From Aromatoleum buckelii (GTDB taxonomy: Bacteria > Pseudomonadota > Gammaproteobacteria > Burkholderiales > Rhodocyclaceae), in assembly GCF_012910785.2 (NCBI RefSeq), contig NZ_WTVH02000009.1:372001-436000 (forward strand): 64,000 nucleotides of DNA, in the 5' to 3' direction. The translations under genes and the position numbers were made by a program. The notes below the pieces were generated by a model that saw nothing but the letters and a program-made list of their open reading frames with translations, had not been told where the DNA came from and ran no database searches. This document shows positions 24,713 through 36,077 of the stretch, piece by piece (the stretch's first letter is position 1; every line of letters begins with the position of its first letter).

Positions 24713-26863
24713 ATGGAAGTCCTACAGGCATCACAAGTACAGGTGCTGGGTATCGACGCCGGCGGCACGATGACCGATACCTTCTTCGTGCGCGGGGATG
24801 GTCGTTTCGTCGTCGGCAAGGCCCAGAGCAATCCCGGGGACGAATCCCTGGCGATCTACAACTCGTCAGTCGACGCGCTGGCACACTGGGGGCGGGAAGT
24901 CGACGACGTCTATCCGGAGCTGGCGACCTGCGTCTACTCGGGCACCGCGATGCTCAACCGCGTGCTGATGCGCAAGGGCCTCGACGTCGGCCTGATCTGC
25001 AACCGCGGCTTCGAGCAGATCCATTCGATGGGCCGCGCGCTGCAAAGCTACCTCGGCTACGCGCTCGAGGACCGCATCCACCTCAACACCCACCGCTACG
25101 ACGAGCCGCTGGTGCCGGTGTCCCGGACCCGCGGCGTAACCGAGCGCACCGACGTGCAGGGCAAGATTGTGATCCCGCTGCGCGAGGAAGAAGTGCGCCA
25201 GGCCACCCGGGAGCTGGTCGAGGCCGGCTCGCAGGCCATCGTTATTTGCCTGCTGCAGTCGCACAAGAACGAGAAGAGCGAGCAGCGCGCCCGCGACCTG
25301 GCCAGGGAAGAGCTCAAGGCGCTCGGCGTCGACATTCCGGTCTTCGCGTCGGTGGACTACTACCCGTCGCGCAAGGAAAGCCATCGCATGAACACGACGA
25401 TTCTCGAGGCCTATGGTGCCGAACCGTCGCGCCAGACGCTGAAGAAGGTCAGCGACCGTTTCAAGAAGCACGGCGCGAAGTTCGACCTGCGGGTGATGGC
25501 GACGCACGGCGGCACCATCAGCTGGAAAGCCAAGGAGCTGGCGCGCACGATCGTCTCCGGGCCGATCGGCGGCGTGATCGGCTCCAAGCTCCTCGGTGAG
25601 TACCTTGGTGACGAGAACATCGCGTGTTCGGACATCGGCGGCACGTCGTTCGACGTCGCGCTGATCACCAAGGGCAGTTTCGCGATCAAGTCCGACCCCG
25701 ACATGGCGCGACTGGTGCTGTCGCTGCCGTTGGTGGCGATGGATTCGGTCGGCGCCGGCGCAGGCAGCTTCGTGCGCCTGGACCCGTACTCGAAGTCGCT
25801 CAAGCTCGGGCCTGACAGCGCCGGCTACCGCGTCGGCACGTGCTGGCCGGAAAGCGGACTGGACACCGTGTCGGTGTCCGACTGCCACGTCGTGCTCGGC
25901 TACCTGAACCCGAACAACTTCCTCGGCGGCGCGATCAAGCTCGACGTGCAGCGCGCACGCGACCACATCAAGGCGCAGATCGCCGACCCGCTGGGGCTGT
26001 CGGTCGAGGACGCCGCGGCCGGCGTCATCGAGCTGCTCGACCTCACGCTGTCCGAGTACCTGCGCGCGAACATCAGCGCGAAGGGCTACAACCCGGCCGA
26101 GTTCACGTGCTTCTCGTACGGCGGCGCCGGCCCGGTCCACACCTACGGCTACACCGAGGGAGTCGGCTTCAAGGATGTCGTTGTGCCCGCTTGGGCGGCC
26201 GGCTTCTCGGCTTTCGGCTGCGCCTGCGCCGACTTCGAGTACCGCTACGACAAGTCGGTCGACCTGGGCGTCGCCCAGCTCGCGAGCGACGAGGTGAAGG
26301 CCGCCGCCTGCGCGACCTTGCAGGAAGCCTGGAGCGAGCTCGCGACGAAGGTCATCGAGGAGTTCGTCATCAATGGCTACAAGCCCGAAGACGTGATGCT
26401 GATCCCCGGCTACAAGATGCAGTACATGGGCCAGTTGAACGACCTCGAGATCGTCTCACCGGTGTCCACCGCCGCGACCGCCGCCGACTGGCAGCAGATC
26501 ATCGAGGCCTTCGAGAACATGTACGGCCGGGTCTATGCAAAGTCCGCCCGTTCGCCGGAGCTGGGCTTCTCGGTCACCGGCGCGATCCTGCGCGGTACCG
26601 TCGTGACGCAAAAGCCGGTGCTGCCGGAAGACCCGGACTGCGGCCCGACGCCGCCGAAGGAGGCCTACCTCGGCACCCGCCCGTTCTATCGCAAGAAGAA
26701 GTGGGTCGATGCCGCGCTGTGGAAGATGGAAGCGCTCAAGGCGGGCAACCACATCGTCGGCCCCGCGATCATCGAATCGGATGCGACGACTTTCGTGGTG
26801 CCGGACGGCTTCGAAACCACGATCGACAAGCACCGCCTGTTCCATCTCAAAGAAGCCCGGTAG
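24713..26863 (+). CDS. acxA: Acetone carboxylase, AcxA (HyuA-like) subunit
   Basis: With AcxB and AcxC carboxylates acetone to acetoacetate using bicarbonate and ATP (forming AMP and two phosphate). 716 residues, close to the Xanthobacter AcxA length. Nucleotide-binding phosphate loops of the hydantoinase-A fold are visible: GIDAGGTMTDTFF near residue 13, SDIGGTSFDVA near 305 and FSYGGAGPVH near 470. The start is the ATG at 24713, six bases after GGAG; an ATG at 24701 sits directly on another GGAG with no spacing. First gene of the acetone operon. Confidence 0.93.
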   Translation: MEVLQASQVQVLGIDAGGTMTDTFFVRGDGRFVVGKAQSNPGDESLAIYNSSVDALAHWGREVDDVYPELATCVYSGTAMLNRVLMRKGLDVGLICNRGFEQIHSMGRALQSYLGYALEDRIHLNTHRYDEPLVPVSRTRGVTERTDVQGKIVIPLREEEVRQATRELVEAGSQAIVICLLQSHKNEKSEQRARDLAREELKALGVDIPVFASVDYYPSRKESHRMNTTILEAYGAEPSRQTLKKVSDRFKKHGAKFDLRVMATHGGTISWKAKELARTIVSGPIGGVIGSKLLGEYLGDENIACSDIGGTSFDVALITKGSFAIKSDPDMARLVLSLPLVAMDSVGAGAGSFVRLDPYSKSLKLGPDSAGYRVGTCWPESGLDTVSVSDCHVVLGYLNPNNFLGGAIKLDVQRARDHIKAQIADPLGLSVEDAAAGVIELLDLTLSEYLRANISAKGYNPAEFTCFSYGGAGPVHTYGYTEGVGFKDVVVPAWAAGFSAFGCACADFEYRYDKSVDLGVAQLASDEVKAAACATLQEAWSELATKVIEEFVINGYKPEDVMLIPGYKMQYMGQLNDLEIVSPVSTAATAADWQQIIEAFENMYGRVYAKSARSPELGFSVTGAILRGTVVTQKPVLPEDPDCGPTPPKEAYLGTRPFYRKKKWVDAALWKMEALKAGNHIVGPAIIESDATTFVVPDGFETTIDKHRLFHLKEAR

Positions 26864-26868
26864 TCGCC

Positions 26869-26929
26869 GGCCGCCCCAAGGCCGGCGGCGCGCCCCCTCG
26901 GGGGCGACGCCGAAGGCGGCTTGGGGGCC
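26869..26929. repeat. REP-like hairpin between acxA and acxB
   Basis: GGCCGCCCCAAG (26869-26880) pairs with CTTGGGGGCC (26920-26929) around an inner GCGCCCCCTCGGGGGCG hairpin. It looks like the GC-rich extragenic repeats scattered in betaproteobacterial genomes. Sitting between two subunits needed in equal amounts, it may protect the acxA message end. No second copy in this window. Confidence 0.5.
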
Positions 26930-26954
26930 AATCATTCACTGAGGAGACACGACC

Positions 26955-29279
26955 ATGAACATGATGACTAACAAGGAAGTCGGCTTTGCCGACCTGCTGA
27001 AGAACGGTCAAACGCTCAAGCAGTTCCGTGACGGCATCCTGGAGCGCACGAAGACCTCGGGCCACTACAACGGCCTGGAAAAGCTGGAACTGCGTGACTC
27101 GGACCCGATCGGCTATGAAAAGCTGTTCTCGAAGCTGCGCGGCGGCCTGGTGCATGCGCGGGAGACCGCGAAGAAAATCGCGGCGAGCCCGATCGTCGAG
27201 CAGGAAGGCGAGCTGTGCTTCACGTTGTACAACGCCGTCGGCGACTGCGTGCTGACTTCGACCGGCATCATCATCCACGTCGGCACGATGGGCGCGGCGA
27301 TCAAGTACATGATCGAGAACAACTGGGAAGGCAACCCCGGCATCAATCCCGGTGACATGTTCACGAACAACGACTGCTCGATCGGCAACGTGCATCCGTG
27401 CGACATCGCGACGATCGTGCCGATCTTCTGGGAAGGCCGGCTGATCGGCTGGGTCGGCGGCGTCACGCACGTCATCGACACCGGCGCGGTGACGCCGGGC
27501 TCGATGTCGACCGGCCAGACGCAGCGCTTCGGCGACGGCTACATGATCACCTGCCGCAAGACGGGCATCAACGACGAACCGCTGCGCGACTGGCTGCACG
27601 AATCGCAGCGTTCGGTGCGCACGCCGAAGTACTGGATTCTCGACGAGAAGACCCGCATCGCCGGCTGCCACATGATCCGCGAGCTGGTCGAGGACGTGAT
27701 CCGCGCCGACGGCATCGAAGCCTACGAGAAGTTCGCCTATGAAGTCATCGAGGAAGGCCGCCGGGGCCTGATGAACCGCATCAAGGCGATGACGCTGCCG
27801 GGCAAGTATCGCAAGGTGTCCTTCGTCGATGTGCCGTTCAAGCACGAGGACGTTCAGGTGTCGAACGCCTTCGCCAAGCTCGACTCGATCATGCACTCGC
27901 CGTGCGAGATGACGATCAAGGCCGACGGCAAGTGGCGCCTCGACTTCGAAGGCGCGAGCCGCTGGGGCTGGCACACCTTCAACGCCCACCAGGTCGCGTT
28001 CACGTCGGGCATCTGGGTGATGATGTGCCAGACGCTGGTGCCGACGCAGCGGATCAACGACGGCGCGTACTTCGCGACCGAGTTCCATCTGCCGAAAGGC
28101 ACTTGGTGCAACCCGGATGACCGGCGCACCGGCCACGCCTACGCCTGGCACTTCCTCGTGTCGGGATGGTCGGCGCTGTGGCGCGGTTTGAGCCAGTCCT
28201 ACTTCAGCCGCGGCTACCTCGAAGAGGTCAACGCCGGCAACGCCAATACGTCGAACTGGCTGCAGGGCGGGGGCATCAACCAGGACGGCGAGATCCACGC
28301 GGTCAATAGCTTCGAAGCTTCGTCCTGCGGTACCGGTGCGTGCGCGGTCAAGGACGGCCTGAACCACGCCGCCGCGATCTGGAACCCGGAAGGCGACATG
28401 GGCGACATCGAGATCTGGGAAATGGCCGAGCCGCTGCTGTACATGGGCCGCAACGTCAAGGCCAACTCGGGCGGCTACGGCAAGTACCGTGGCGGCTGCG
28501 GCTTCGAGACGCTGCGCATGGTGTGGAACGCCCAGGACTGGACGATGTTCTTCATGGGCAACGGCTTCATGAACAGCGACTGGGGAATGATGGGCGGCTA
28601 TCCGGCGGCGACCGGCTACCGCTTCGAAGCCCACAAGACCGGCCTCGAGCGTCGCATCGCCAACGGCGAAAGCCTGCCGCTGGGCGGCGACATCGACCCC
28701 GCTGCGCCGACCTACGAGCACAACATCGACGCGACCGCGCGTATCAAGCGCGACAAGCAGTGCATGACCACCGAGGACTGCTACGACAACCACGACCTGT
28801 ACCTGAACTACCTGCGCGGTGGCCCGGGCTTCGGTGATCCGTTCGACCGCGAGCCGAAAGCGATCGAGAAGGACCTGAACGAGAAATTCCTGCTGCCGGA
28901 ATTCGCGAAAAAGGTCTACGGCGCGGTGTTCACGCAGGACGCGAAGGGCGTGTTCAGCGTCGATGCGGCCGCTACCCAAACCCGTCGCGCGGAGCTGCGC
29001 AAGGAACGTCTGGCCCGTGCGGTCCCGGTGCGCGAATGGATGAAGGAAGAGCGCGAACGCATCATCAACAAGCACGCGTCGCAGGCGGTGCAGCACATGT
29101 TTGCGACGAGCTTCGCACTGTCGGAAAAGTTCACCAAGCAGTTCAAGGACTTCTGGAGCCTGCCGGACGACTGGCAACTGCTCGAGACCGAGCTCGGCGT
29201 GCCGTCCTACGGTTCCAAGCACCGCATGGACCTGTCGCTGATGCCGGGCGTCACGACCGTCGTCCAGGTCGAAGAGTGA
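26955..29279 (+). CDS. acxB: Acetone carboxylase, AcxB (HyuB-like) subunit
   Basis: Largest subunit of acetone carboxylase, of the hydantoinase-B family, carrying the metal (Mn) site where carboxylation occurs in the characterised enzymes. 774 residues, in line with the family. Seen: GDMFTNNDCSIGNVHPCD near residue 135, GGVTHVIDTGAVTPG near 172 and GGCGFETLRMVW in the last third. ATG at 26955 with GAGGAG nine bases upstream. Codon use is uniformly GC-rich like acxA. Confidence 0.93.
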   Translation: MNMMTNKEVGFADLLKNGQTLKQFRDGILERTKTSGHYNGLEKLELRDSDPIGYEKLFSKLRGGLVHARETAKKIAASPIVEQEGELCFTLYNAVGDCVLTSTGIIIHVGTMGAAIKYMIENNWEGNPGINPGDMFTNNDCSIGNVHPCDIATIVPIFWEGRLIGWVGGVTHVIDTGAVTPGSMSTGQTQRFGDGYMITCRKTGINDEPLRDWLHESQRSVRTPKYWILDEKTRIAGCHMIRELVEDVIRADGIEAYEKFAYEVIEEGRRGLMNRIKAMTLPGKYRKVSFVDVPFKHEDVQVSNAFAKLDSIMHSPCEMTIKADGKWRLDFEGASRWGWHTFNAHQVAFTSGIWVMMCQTLVPTQRINDGAYFATEFHLPKGTWCNPDDRRTGHAYAWHFLVSGWSALWRGLSQSYFSRGYLEEVNAGNANTSNWLQGGGINQDGEIHAVNSFEASSCGTGACAVKDGLNHAAAIWNPEGDMGDIEIWEMAEPLLYMGRNVKANSGGYGKYRGGCGFETLRMVWNAQDWTMFFMGNGFMNSDWGMMGGYPAATGYRFEAHKTGLERRIANGESLPLGGDIDPAAPTYEHNIDATARIKRDKQCMTTEDCYDNHDLYLNYLRGGPGFGDPFDREPKAIEKDLNEKFLLPEFAKKVYGAVFTQDAKGVFSVDAAATQTRRAELRKERLARAVPVREWMKEERERIINKHASQAVQHMFATSFALSEKFTKQFKDFWSLPDDWQLLETELGVPSYGSKHRMDLSLMPGVTTVVQVEE

Positions 29280-29318
29280 ACTCCCCACTGAACGAACATC
29301 CGAATCAAGGAGCAGAAA

Positions 29319-29822
29319 ATGACCTACACGAATGAGCAGGTTTCGCACTTGGTCGAGGGCACGCTCGACTGGGACACGACTTTCCGCATGCTGTCGATGC
29401 CGAAGGACAACGAGCGCTTCGGCCAGTACCTCGCCGCGCTGCAGAGCAAGGTGAGCTTCAAGGACCGCATCGTGCTGCCGCTGTCGCCGCACATGTACAT
29501 CGTGCAGTCGGCGAAGACCAAGCAGTGGGTCATCAAGTGTGACTGCGGCCACGAGTTCTGCGACTACACCGACAACTGGAAGATGCACGCATTGATCCAC
29601 GTGCGCGACACCGAGGAGGCGATGGCCGAGATCTATCCGAAGCTGATGGCGCCCGACACGAACTGGCAGGTGTACCGCGAATACTTCTGCCCGACCTGCG
29701 GCGTGATGCACGACGTCGAGGCGCCGACCCCGTGGTACCCGGTGATCCACGACTTCGAGCCGGACATCGAAGCGTTCTACAAGGACTGGGTCGGCTTGCC
29801 GGTGCCCGAACGCGCAGCCTGA
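29319..29822 (+). CDS. acxC: Acetone carboxylase, AcxC (gamma) subunit
   Basis: Small subunit of the heterohexameric carboxylase. 167 residues. Two cysteine clusters are visible, CDCGHEFC near residue 70 and CPTCGVMHD near 127, suited to zinc binding. The family segment WKMHALIHVRDTEEAM is present. ATG at 29319 behind AAGGAG. A GC-rich hairpin follows before the acyl-CoA synthetase. Confidence 0.92.
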   Translation: MTYTNEQVSHLVEGTLDWDTTFRMLSMPKDNERFGQYLAALQSKVSFKDRIVLPLSPHMYIVQSAKTKQWVIKCDCGHEFCDYTDNWKMHALIHVRDTEEAMAEIYPKLMAPDTNWQVYREYFCPTCGVMHDVEAPTPWYPVIHDFEPDIEAFYKDWVGLPVPERAA

Positions 29823-29831
29823 TCCACCGCG

Positions 29832-29850
29832 GCCGGGCGGGGCGCCCGGC
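29832..29850 (+). other. Intercistronic GC hairpin after acxC
   Basis: Perfect 8-bp stem GCCGGGCG / CGCCCGGC with a 3-nt loop and no U-run. It separates acxABC from the synthetase and CoA-transferase genes, so it may set different message levels. Confidence 0.4.
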
Positions 29851-30036
29851 GCCTGCGGGCCGGCGCTTCCCGTGACGGGGAGCACCGGCCCCGGAGCCGC
29901 GCTCCGCCTCGCGCCGTTTCTCCCTCTTCAAGCAACGAGCCATGCGAGGCGAATGCCCCGCAGGACTCCGGCATGCCAAAAAAATGAAACTCGCGCCGTT
30001 CCGGGGCGTGAAGGACAAGGGGAGGAGGACTCCGCG

Positions 30037-32031
<1,995 letters not shown>

Positions 32032-32050
32032 TTTTTACCAGGAGAACCTT

Positions 32051-32749
32051 ATGAGCAAAGTGTATTCGGACGCCGGTTCCGCGCTGGCCGACGTCGTACG
32101 GGACGGCCAGACCGTCGCGGTCGGAGGCTTCGGCCTGTGCGGCATCCCCGAGCAGCTGATCCACGGCCTGCGCGACGCAAAGGTCAAGGACCTGACCGTG
32201 ATCAGCAACAACGCAGGCGTCGACGGCATCGGCCTCGGCCTGCTGCTCGAGACGCGGCAGATCCGCAAGATGGTCGCGTCCTACGTCGGCGAGAACGCCG
32301 AATTCGAGCGCCAGCTGCTCGCCGGCGAACTCGAAGTCGAGCTCACGCCGCAGGGCACGCTCGCCGAGAAGCTGCGCGCCGGGGGAGCCGGCATTCCGGC
32401 GTTCTACACCCGCACCGGCGTCGGCACCCTCGTCGCGGAAGGCAAGGAGGAGCGCGACATCGATGGCAAGCGCTACCTGCTCGAGCGTTCGCTCACGGCC
32501 GACGTCGCGCTCGTCAAGGCGTGGAAGGCCGACCGGGCTGGCAACCTCGTCTATCGCAAGACCGCGCGCAACTTCAATCCGGTGGTCGCCACCGCCGGAC
32601 GCATCACCGTTGCGGAAGTCGAGGAACTGGTCGACACCGGCACGCTCGATCCCGACCACATCCACACCCCGGGCGTCTTCGTCCAGCGCATCGTCGTCAA
32701 TCCGCGCCCGACGAAACACATCGAACAACGCACCGTGAGGGAGGGATGA
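32051..32749 (+). CDS. scoA: 3-oxoacid CoA-transferase, subunit A
   Basis: Moves CoA from succinyl-CoA to acetoacetate (or similar 3-oxoacid). 232 residues of the alpha subunit: [14 protein letters not shown] near residue 25 (the oxyanion glycine loop), [15 protein letters not shown] and [10 protein letters not shown]. The start is the ATG at 32051 after AGGAGA. The stop lies directly before subunit B. Confidence 0.92.
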   Translation: MSKVYSDAGSALADVVRDGQTVAVGGFGLCGIPEQLIHGLRDAKVKDLTVISNNAGVDGIGLGLLLETRQIRKMVASYVGENAEFERQLLAGELEVELTPQGTLAEKLRAGGAGIPAFYTRTGVGTLVAEGKEERDIDGKRYLLERSLTADVALVKAWKADRAGNLVYRKTARNFNPVVATAGRITVAEVEELVDTGTLDPDHIHTPGVFVQRIVVNPRPTKHIEQRTVREG

Positions 32750-32751
32750 CC

Positions 32752-33399
32752 ATGGCCTGGACACGCAACGAGATGGCCCGCCGCGCGGCGCAGGAGCTGC
32801 GCGACGGTTTCTACGTGAACCTCGGCATCGGCATGCCGACGCTGGTCGCGAACCATATTCCCGATGGCATGGACGTGTGGCTGCAGTCGGAAAACGGCCT
32901 GCTCGGCATCGGGCCGTTTCCGACCGATGCCGAGGTCGACGCCGATCTCATCAACGCCGGAAAGCAGACCGTCACGACGCTCGCCGGCAGCAGCATCTTC
33001 AGCAGCGCCGACTCCTTCGCGATGATCCGCGGGGGCCACATCGATCTGGCGATCCTCGGCGCGATGCAGGTCAGCGAGCACGGCGACCTCGCCAACTGGA
33101 TGATCCCGGGCAAGCTGGTCAAAGGCATGGGTGGGGCGATGGACCTGGTCGCCGGAGTGCGTCGCGTCGTGGTGATGATGGAGCACTGCAGCAAGGGCGG
33201 CGAGCCGAAGATACTGCGTCGCTGCGAGCTGCCGCTGACGGGGGCAGGAGTCGTGAACCGCATCATCACCGACCTGTGCGTGCTCGACGTCACGCCACGC
33301 GGGCTGCGGTTGCTGGAGACCGCGCCGGGAGTCGGCATCGAGGACGTCATCGCGCGAACCGGCGCGCCGGTCGACGTCGAGGAGATGGTGATCGACTGA
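32752..33399 (+). CDS. scoB: 3-oxoacid CoA-transferase, subunit B
   Basis: Catalytic subunit; forms the glutamyl-CoA intermediate. 215 residues. Active glutamate in [11 protein letters not shown] near residue 45; [11 protein letters not shown] at the start and [18 protein letters not shown] in the middle are hallmarks. The ATG at 32752 has GGGAGGG six bases upstream; an overlapping ATG at 32746 is possible. Last gene of the acx operon. Confidence 0.93.
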   Translation: MAWTRNEMARRAAQELRDGFYVNLGIGMPTLVANHIPDGMDVWLQSENGLLGIGPFPTDAEVDADLINAGKQTVTTLAGSSIFSSADSFAMIRGGHIDLAILGAMQVSEHGDLANWMIPGKLVKGMGGAMDLVAGVRRVVVMMEHCSKGGEPKILRRCELPLTGAGVVNRIITDLCVLDVTPRGLRLLETAPGVGIEDVIARTGAPVDVEEMVID

Positions 33400-33495
33400 A
33401 CCGACGAATTCGCCCCAGCTTTTTGCCGAGCGATCCGGGGTTTGTGGCCGGCCGAAGCCGAGCCGCTCTCTCGCGCAGCCGCCCCGAGCGGCGTC

Positions 33496-33588
33496 CGTTC
33501 GATTTCCGGACGCCGTCCGACGCCGACCGTCCGGAAACCGGACGGTCGGCGATTTCACCTCCCGGACGCTCCGCCCCGGAGTGTCCGG
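33496..33588 (+). promoter_or_regulatory. Candidate AcxR site with nested dyads; possible end of the acx transcript
   Basis: CGTTCGATTTCCG at 33496-33508 matches the acxA site. TTTCCGGACG (33503-33512) pairs with CGTCCGGAAA (33528-33537). CGCCGACCGTCCGG (33521-33534) pairs with CCGGACGGTCGGCG (33538-33551), a perfect 14-bp stem with an AAA loop. CCGGACGCTCCG (33562-33573) pairs with CGGAGTGTCCGG (33577-33588) with one G-U. The first two share an arm and exclude each other. No U-run follows. Confidence 0.5.
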
Positions 33589-33628
33589 CCATCAGAGTGT
33601 GAAGAGATGTTTCCTTTGATGTTCCTCA

Positions 33629-33643
33629 TGGCATCCATTTTGC
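33629..33643 (+). promoter_or_regulatory. Sigma-54 promoter of acxR
   Basis: TGGCAT - CCATT - TTGC (then TA): GG-N10-GC spacing is exact, and one base of the -24 element departs from TGGCAC. This suggests AcxR controls its own gene as well as acxA. Confidence 0.7.
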
Positions 33644-33813
33644 TATTCTGCTAAAGCTGCGACGGATGCTGATGTCGTGGCTTTCGATCAGCCGCAGAGC
33701 TGACCATCCCACAACACGTTCGACGGCGCCTTCGCGGGCAGAATCCACAAGACTTCATCCAATGGCCGTGCTTGCCTCGGCCCGCCGCGAAGCACGCCTG
33801 AGGAGGAGACTTG

Positions 33814-35856
33814 ATGACACGGATGCCGGAAGGGCAGATATTTTCCGACCCTCGTAACGACACTGCAGTGATGGCGGCGTGGGAACGCTTTCTCGACGGG
33901 GGCCGACCCGCCGATTCGCTGCGCACGCTCATCGACGGATCGTGGCAGCGCTGCCAGCAGCAGAATGTCGACCCGGACAAGTGCAGTGCGCCGCCGCCGG
34001 TCGAGGAATCGACGCTCTTCTCGCTCAAGCAGCACAACAGCGAACTGCTCGAAGCGAGCGCGCCGATCATGGCCTATGCACGGGATTTTCTCGCTGAAAC
34101 CGGCACGATGATGGTGCTCGCGGACACGAGCTGCACGATCCTGTCGACGGAAGGCGACGACCCGACGCTCGGAGTCGCGGAAAGCATCCACCTGATTCCC
34201 GGCGTGTCCTGGACCGAGCGAGTTTGCGGCACGAACGCGATCGGTACTGCGCTTGCCGTCGGGGAACCGGTGCAGATCCATTCGGCCGAGCATTACTGCG
34301 CCGGCATCAAGCGCTGGACGTGCTCGGCAACGGTGATCCGCCATCCGCACGATGGCGAGGTCATCGGGGTCGTCGATGTTTCCGGATTATCGGAAAGCTA
34401 CAGCCGGCAAAGTCTCGCGCTGGTCGTGACGACCGCCAGCCGCATCGAGAGCAAGATCGCGATGCGCGAGATGGAGCGGCGCTACGTGCTGCTCGATGCG
34501 TCGTTGCCGCGCTGGTCGGGCGCCGTGGCCGGACTGGTGCTGTTCGATCGCCGCGGGTATCCGGTCAAGATGAACGAGATCGCGCAGGCGGCGATGTCCG
34601 CTTTGGGTGCCGAAATCGATCTCGCCAAGCCGCGGCGCATGCCGGAGCTGGCGATCGACGAGCTCGGACAGTTGCGGCAGGACTGGGCCCTGCCGGCGTG
34701 GCTGCAGCGGGAATGGCTCGAGCCGGTGGTCGACAGCCGCGGCCAGCGGCTGGGGACGCTGCTCGTCGTGCCGTTGCCGCGCCTCGGGCGCGCCGTCTCG
34801 GGCGAAGGCGCACGGGACTTGTCACGCGAGCCTGCCCGCTGGGAGGCCAACCTCCCCGCGGGCTTCGCGACGATTGTCACGCGCGACCCGGGGCTGCGCG
34901 AGGCGGTGCGCAAGGCCGACCAACTGGCGCGCTCGAAAGTGCCGGTGCTGCTGCTCGGCGAGACCGGCGTCGGCAAGGAGGAGTTCGCGCAGGGGTTGCA
35001 CAAGGCGAGTCCGTTCCGCGACGGCCCTTACGTCGCGCTGAACTGTGGGGGACTGACGCGCGAACTGCTCGCGAGCGAACTGTTCGGTTATGTCGAGGGG
35101 GCGTTTACCGGGGCGCGCCGTGGCGGTCTGGTCGGCAAGATCGAGGCCGCAAACGGCGGCACGCTGTTCCTCGACGAGATCGGTGAGATGCCGCTCGATC
35201 TGCAACCGCACCTGTTGCGCGTGCTCGAACAGAGCGAAATTTACCGGCTCGGCGAGAACGTGCCGCGCAAGGTCAATTTCCGCCTCATCGCGGCGACTCA
35301 CCGCGACCTGCGCAAGGAGGTTGCCGACGGGCGCTTCCGCATGGACTTCTACTATCGCGTCGCGGTGACGTCGGTGCGCATTCCGCCGCTGCGCGAGCGC
35401 TGCGGCGACGTGCGCGCCCTGGCAGAGCATTTCGTCGAACGCTTCTGCAAGCAGCACGACCTCGGGCCGCGGCGGCTCGACGACGAGCTGCTCGTGCATC
35501 TCGAAAACTATGCGTGGCCGGGCAACGTGCGGGAGCTGCGCAACGTCATCGAGAGCATGCTGCTGATGAGCGACCAGGAATGCGTCGGCCTCGACGCGCT
35601 GCCGCCGGAGCTGATGTCCGGCGCCGAGGCCGACACACCGGGCCTCCCGCCTCGCGCGGGACGCGAGGCCCGTGCAGTTGCGTCCGTAAGCAGCATCGCA
35701 CAGGGCGAAGTAGAGCTGATTCGCCGCGCGATCGCCACGACGCGCGGCAATCTCACGCGCGCCGCTCGCGAGCTCGATATCGCGAAGAGCACGCTGTACC
35801 AGAAGGTCAAGCTCTACGGACTCGAAAGCGAGATCGGCCGCATGCGGGGAAGTTGA
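33814..35856 (+). CDS. acxR: Sigma-54 dependent activator of the acetone operon (AcoR family)
   Basis: Enhancer-binding activator. 680 residues: N-terminal GAF-like sensor (about 60-300, with ISRGVSW-like segment [20 protein letters not shown]), and AAA+ domain with Walker [10 protein letters not shown] near 383, sigma-54 loop GAFTGARRG near 430 and Walker [12 protein letters not shown]. The C-terminal Fis helix-turn-helix is [19 protein letters not shown]. The start is the ATG at 33814 with AGGAGGA seven bases upstream. The position next to acxABC and the layout match AcxR of Xanthobacter. The inducer is probably acetone or a related ketone or alcohol (inference). Confidence 0.88.
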   Translation: MTRMPEGQIFSDPRNDTAVMAAWERFLDGGRPADSLRTLIDGSWQRCQQQNVDPDKCSAPPPVEESTLFSLKQHNSELLEASAPIMAYARDFLAETGTMMVLADTSCTILSTEGDDPTLGVAESIHLIPGVSWTERVCGTNAIGTALAVGEPVQIHSAEHYCAGIKRWTCSATVIRHPHDGEVIGVVDVSGLSESYSRQSLALVVTTASRIESKIAMREMERRYVLLDASLPRWSGAVAGLVLFDRRGYPVKMNEIAQAAMSALGAEIDLAKPRRMPELAIDELGQLRQDWALPAWLQREWLEPVVDSRGQRLGTLLVVPLPRLGRAVSGEGARDLSREPARWEANLPAGFATIVTRDPGLREAVRKADQLARSKVPVLLLGETGVGKEEFAQGLHKASPFRDGPYVALNCGGLTRELLASELFGYVEGAFTGARRGGLVGKIEAANGGTLFLDEIGEMPLDLQPHLLRVLEQSEIYRLGENVPRKVNFRLIAATHRDLRKEVADGRFRMDFYYRVAVTSVRIPPLRERCGDVRALAEHFVERFCKQHDLGPRRLDDELLVHLENYAWPGNVRELRNVIESMLLMSDQECVGLDALPPELMSGAEADTPGLPPRAGREARAVASVSSIAQGEVELIRRAIATTRGNLTRAARELDIAKSTLYQKVKLYGLESEIGRMRGS

Positions 35857-36077
35857 GCGCGTTCCCCCTGCCGCCCGCCGGGGCCGGAGCTGTAGGGGGA
35901 AGTCGGGCAGCGCGGTGAACGGGCAGGTTTCAGTGCCCGCGATCACACTCTCTTGCAGTCGGCCGAAATGGCAGACGGGTTTTTATCGTATCCTCGGGTG
36001 AGCCGGGCGGCGCTTGTGCCCGACTCCGGCGTGCGCGCCCGCACGCCCGTCCCTACTGAATCTCGACGGACCCAGCA

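Larger units (their letters stand above)
33400..33813. other. 414-bp regulatory interval between scoB and acxR
   Basis: No gene. It holds the copy of the shared upstream motif (33496-33508), three overlapping dyads built on CCGGAC (33503-33588) and a sigma-54 promoter (33629-33643), leaving a leader of about 160 nt before acxR. Confidence 0.75.

Noticed and set aside
26847-29885. 1012-codon open frame antisense to acxB/acxC
   Set aside because: Mirror of a GC-rich gene; Arg/His/Val-rich product without a domain. acxB and acxC on the plus strand have full family motifs and ribosome sites.
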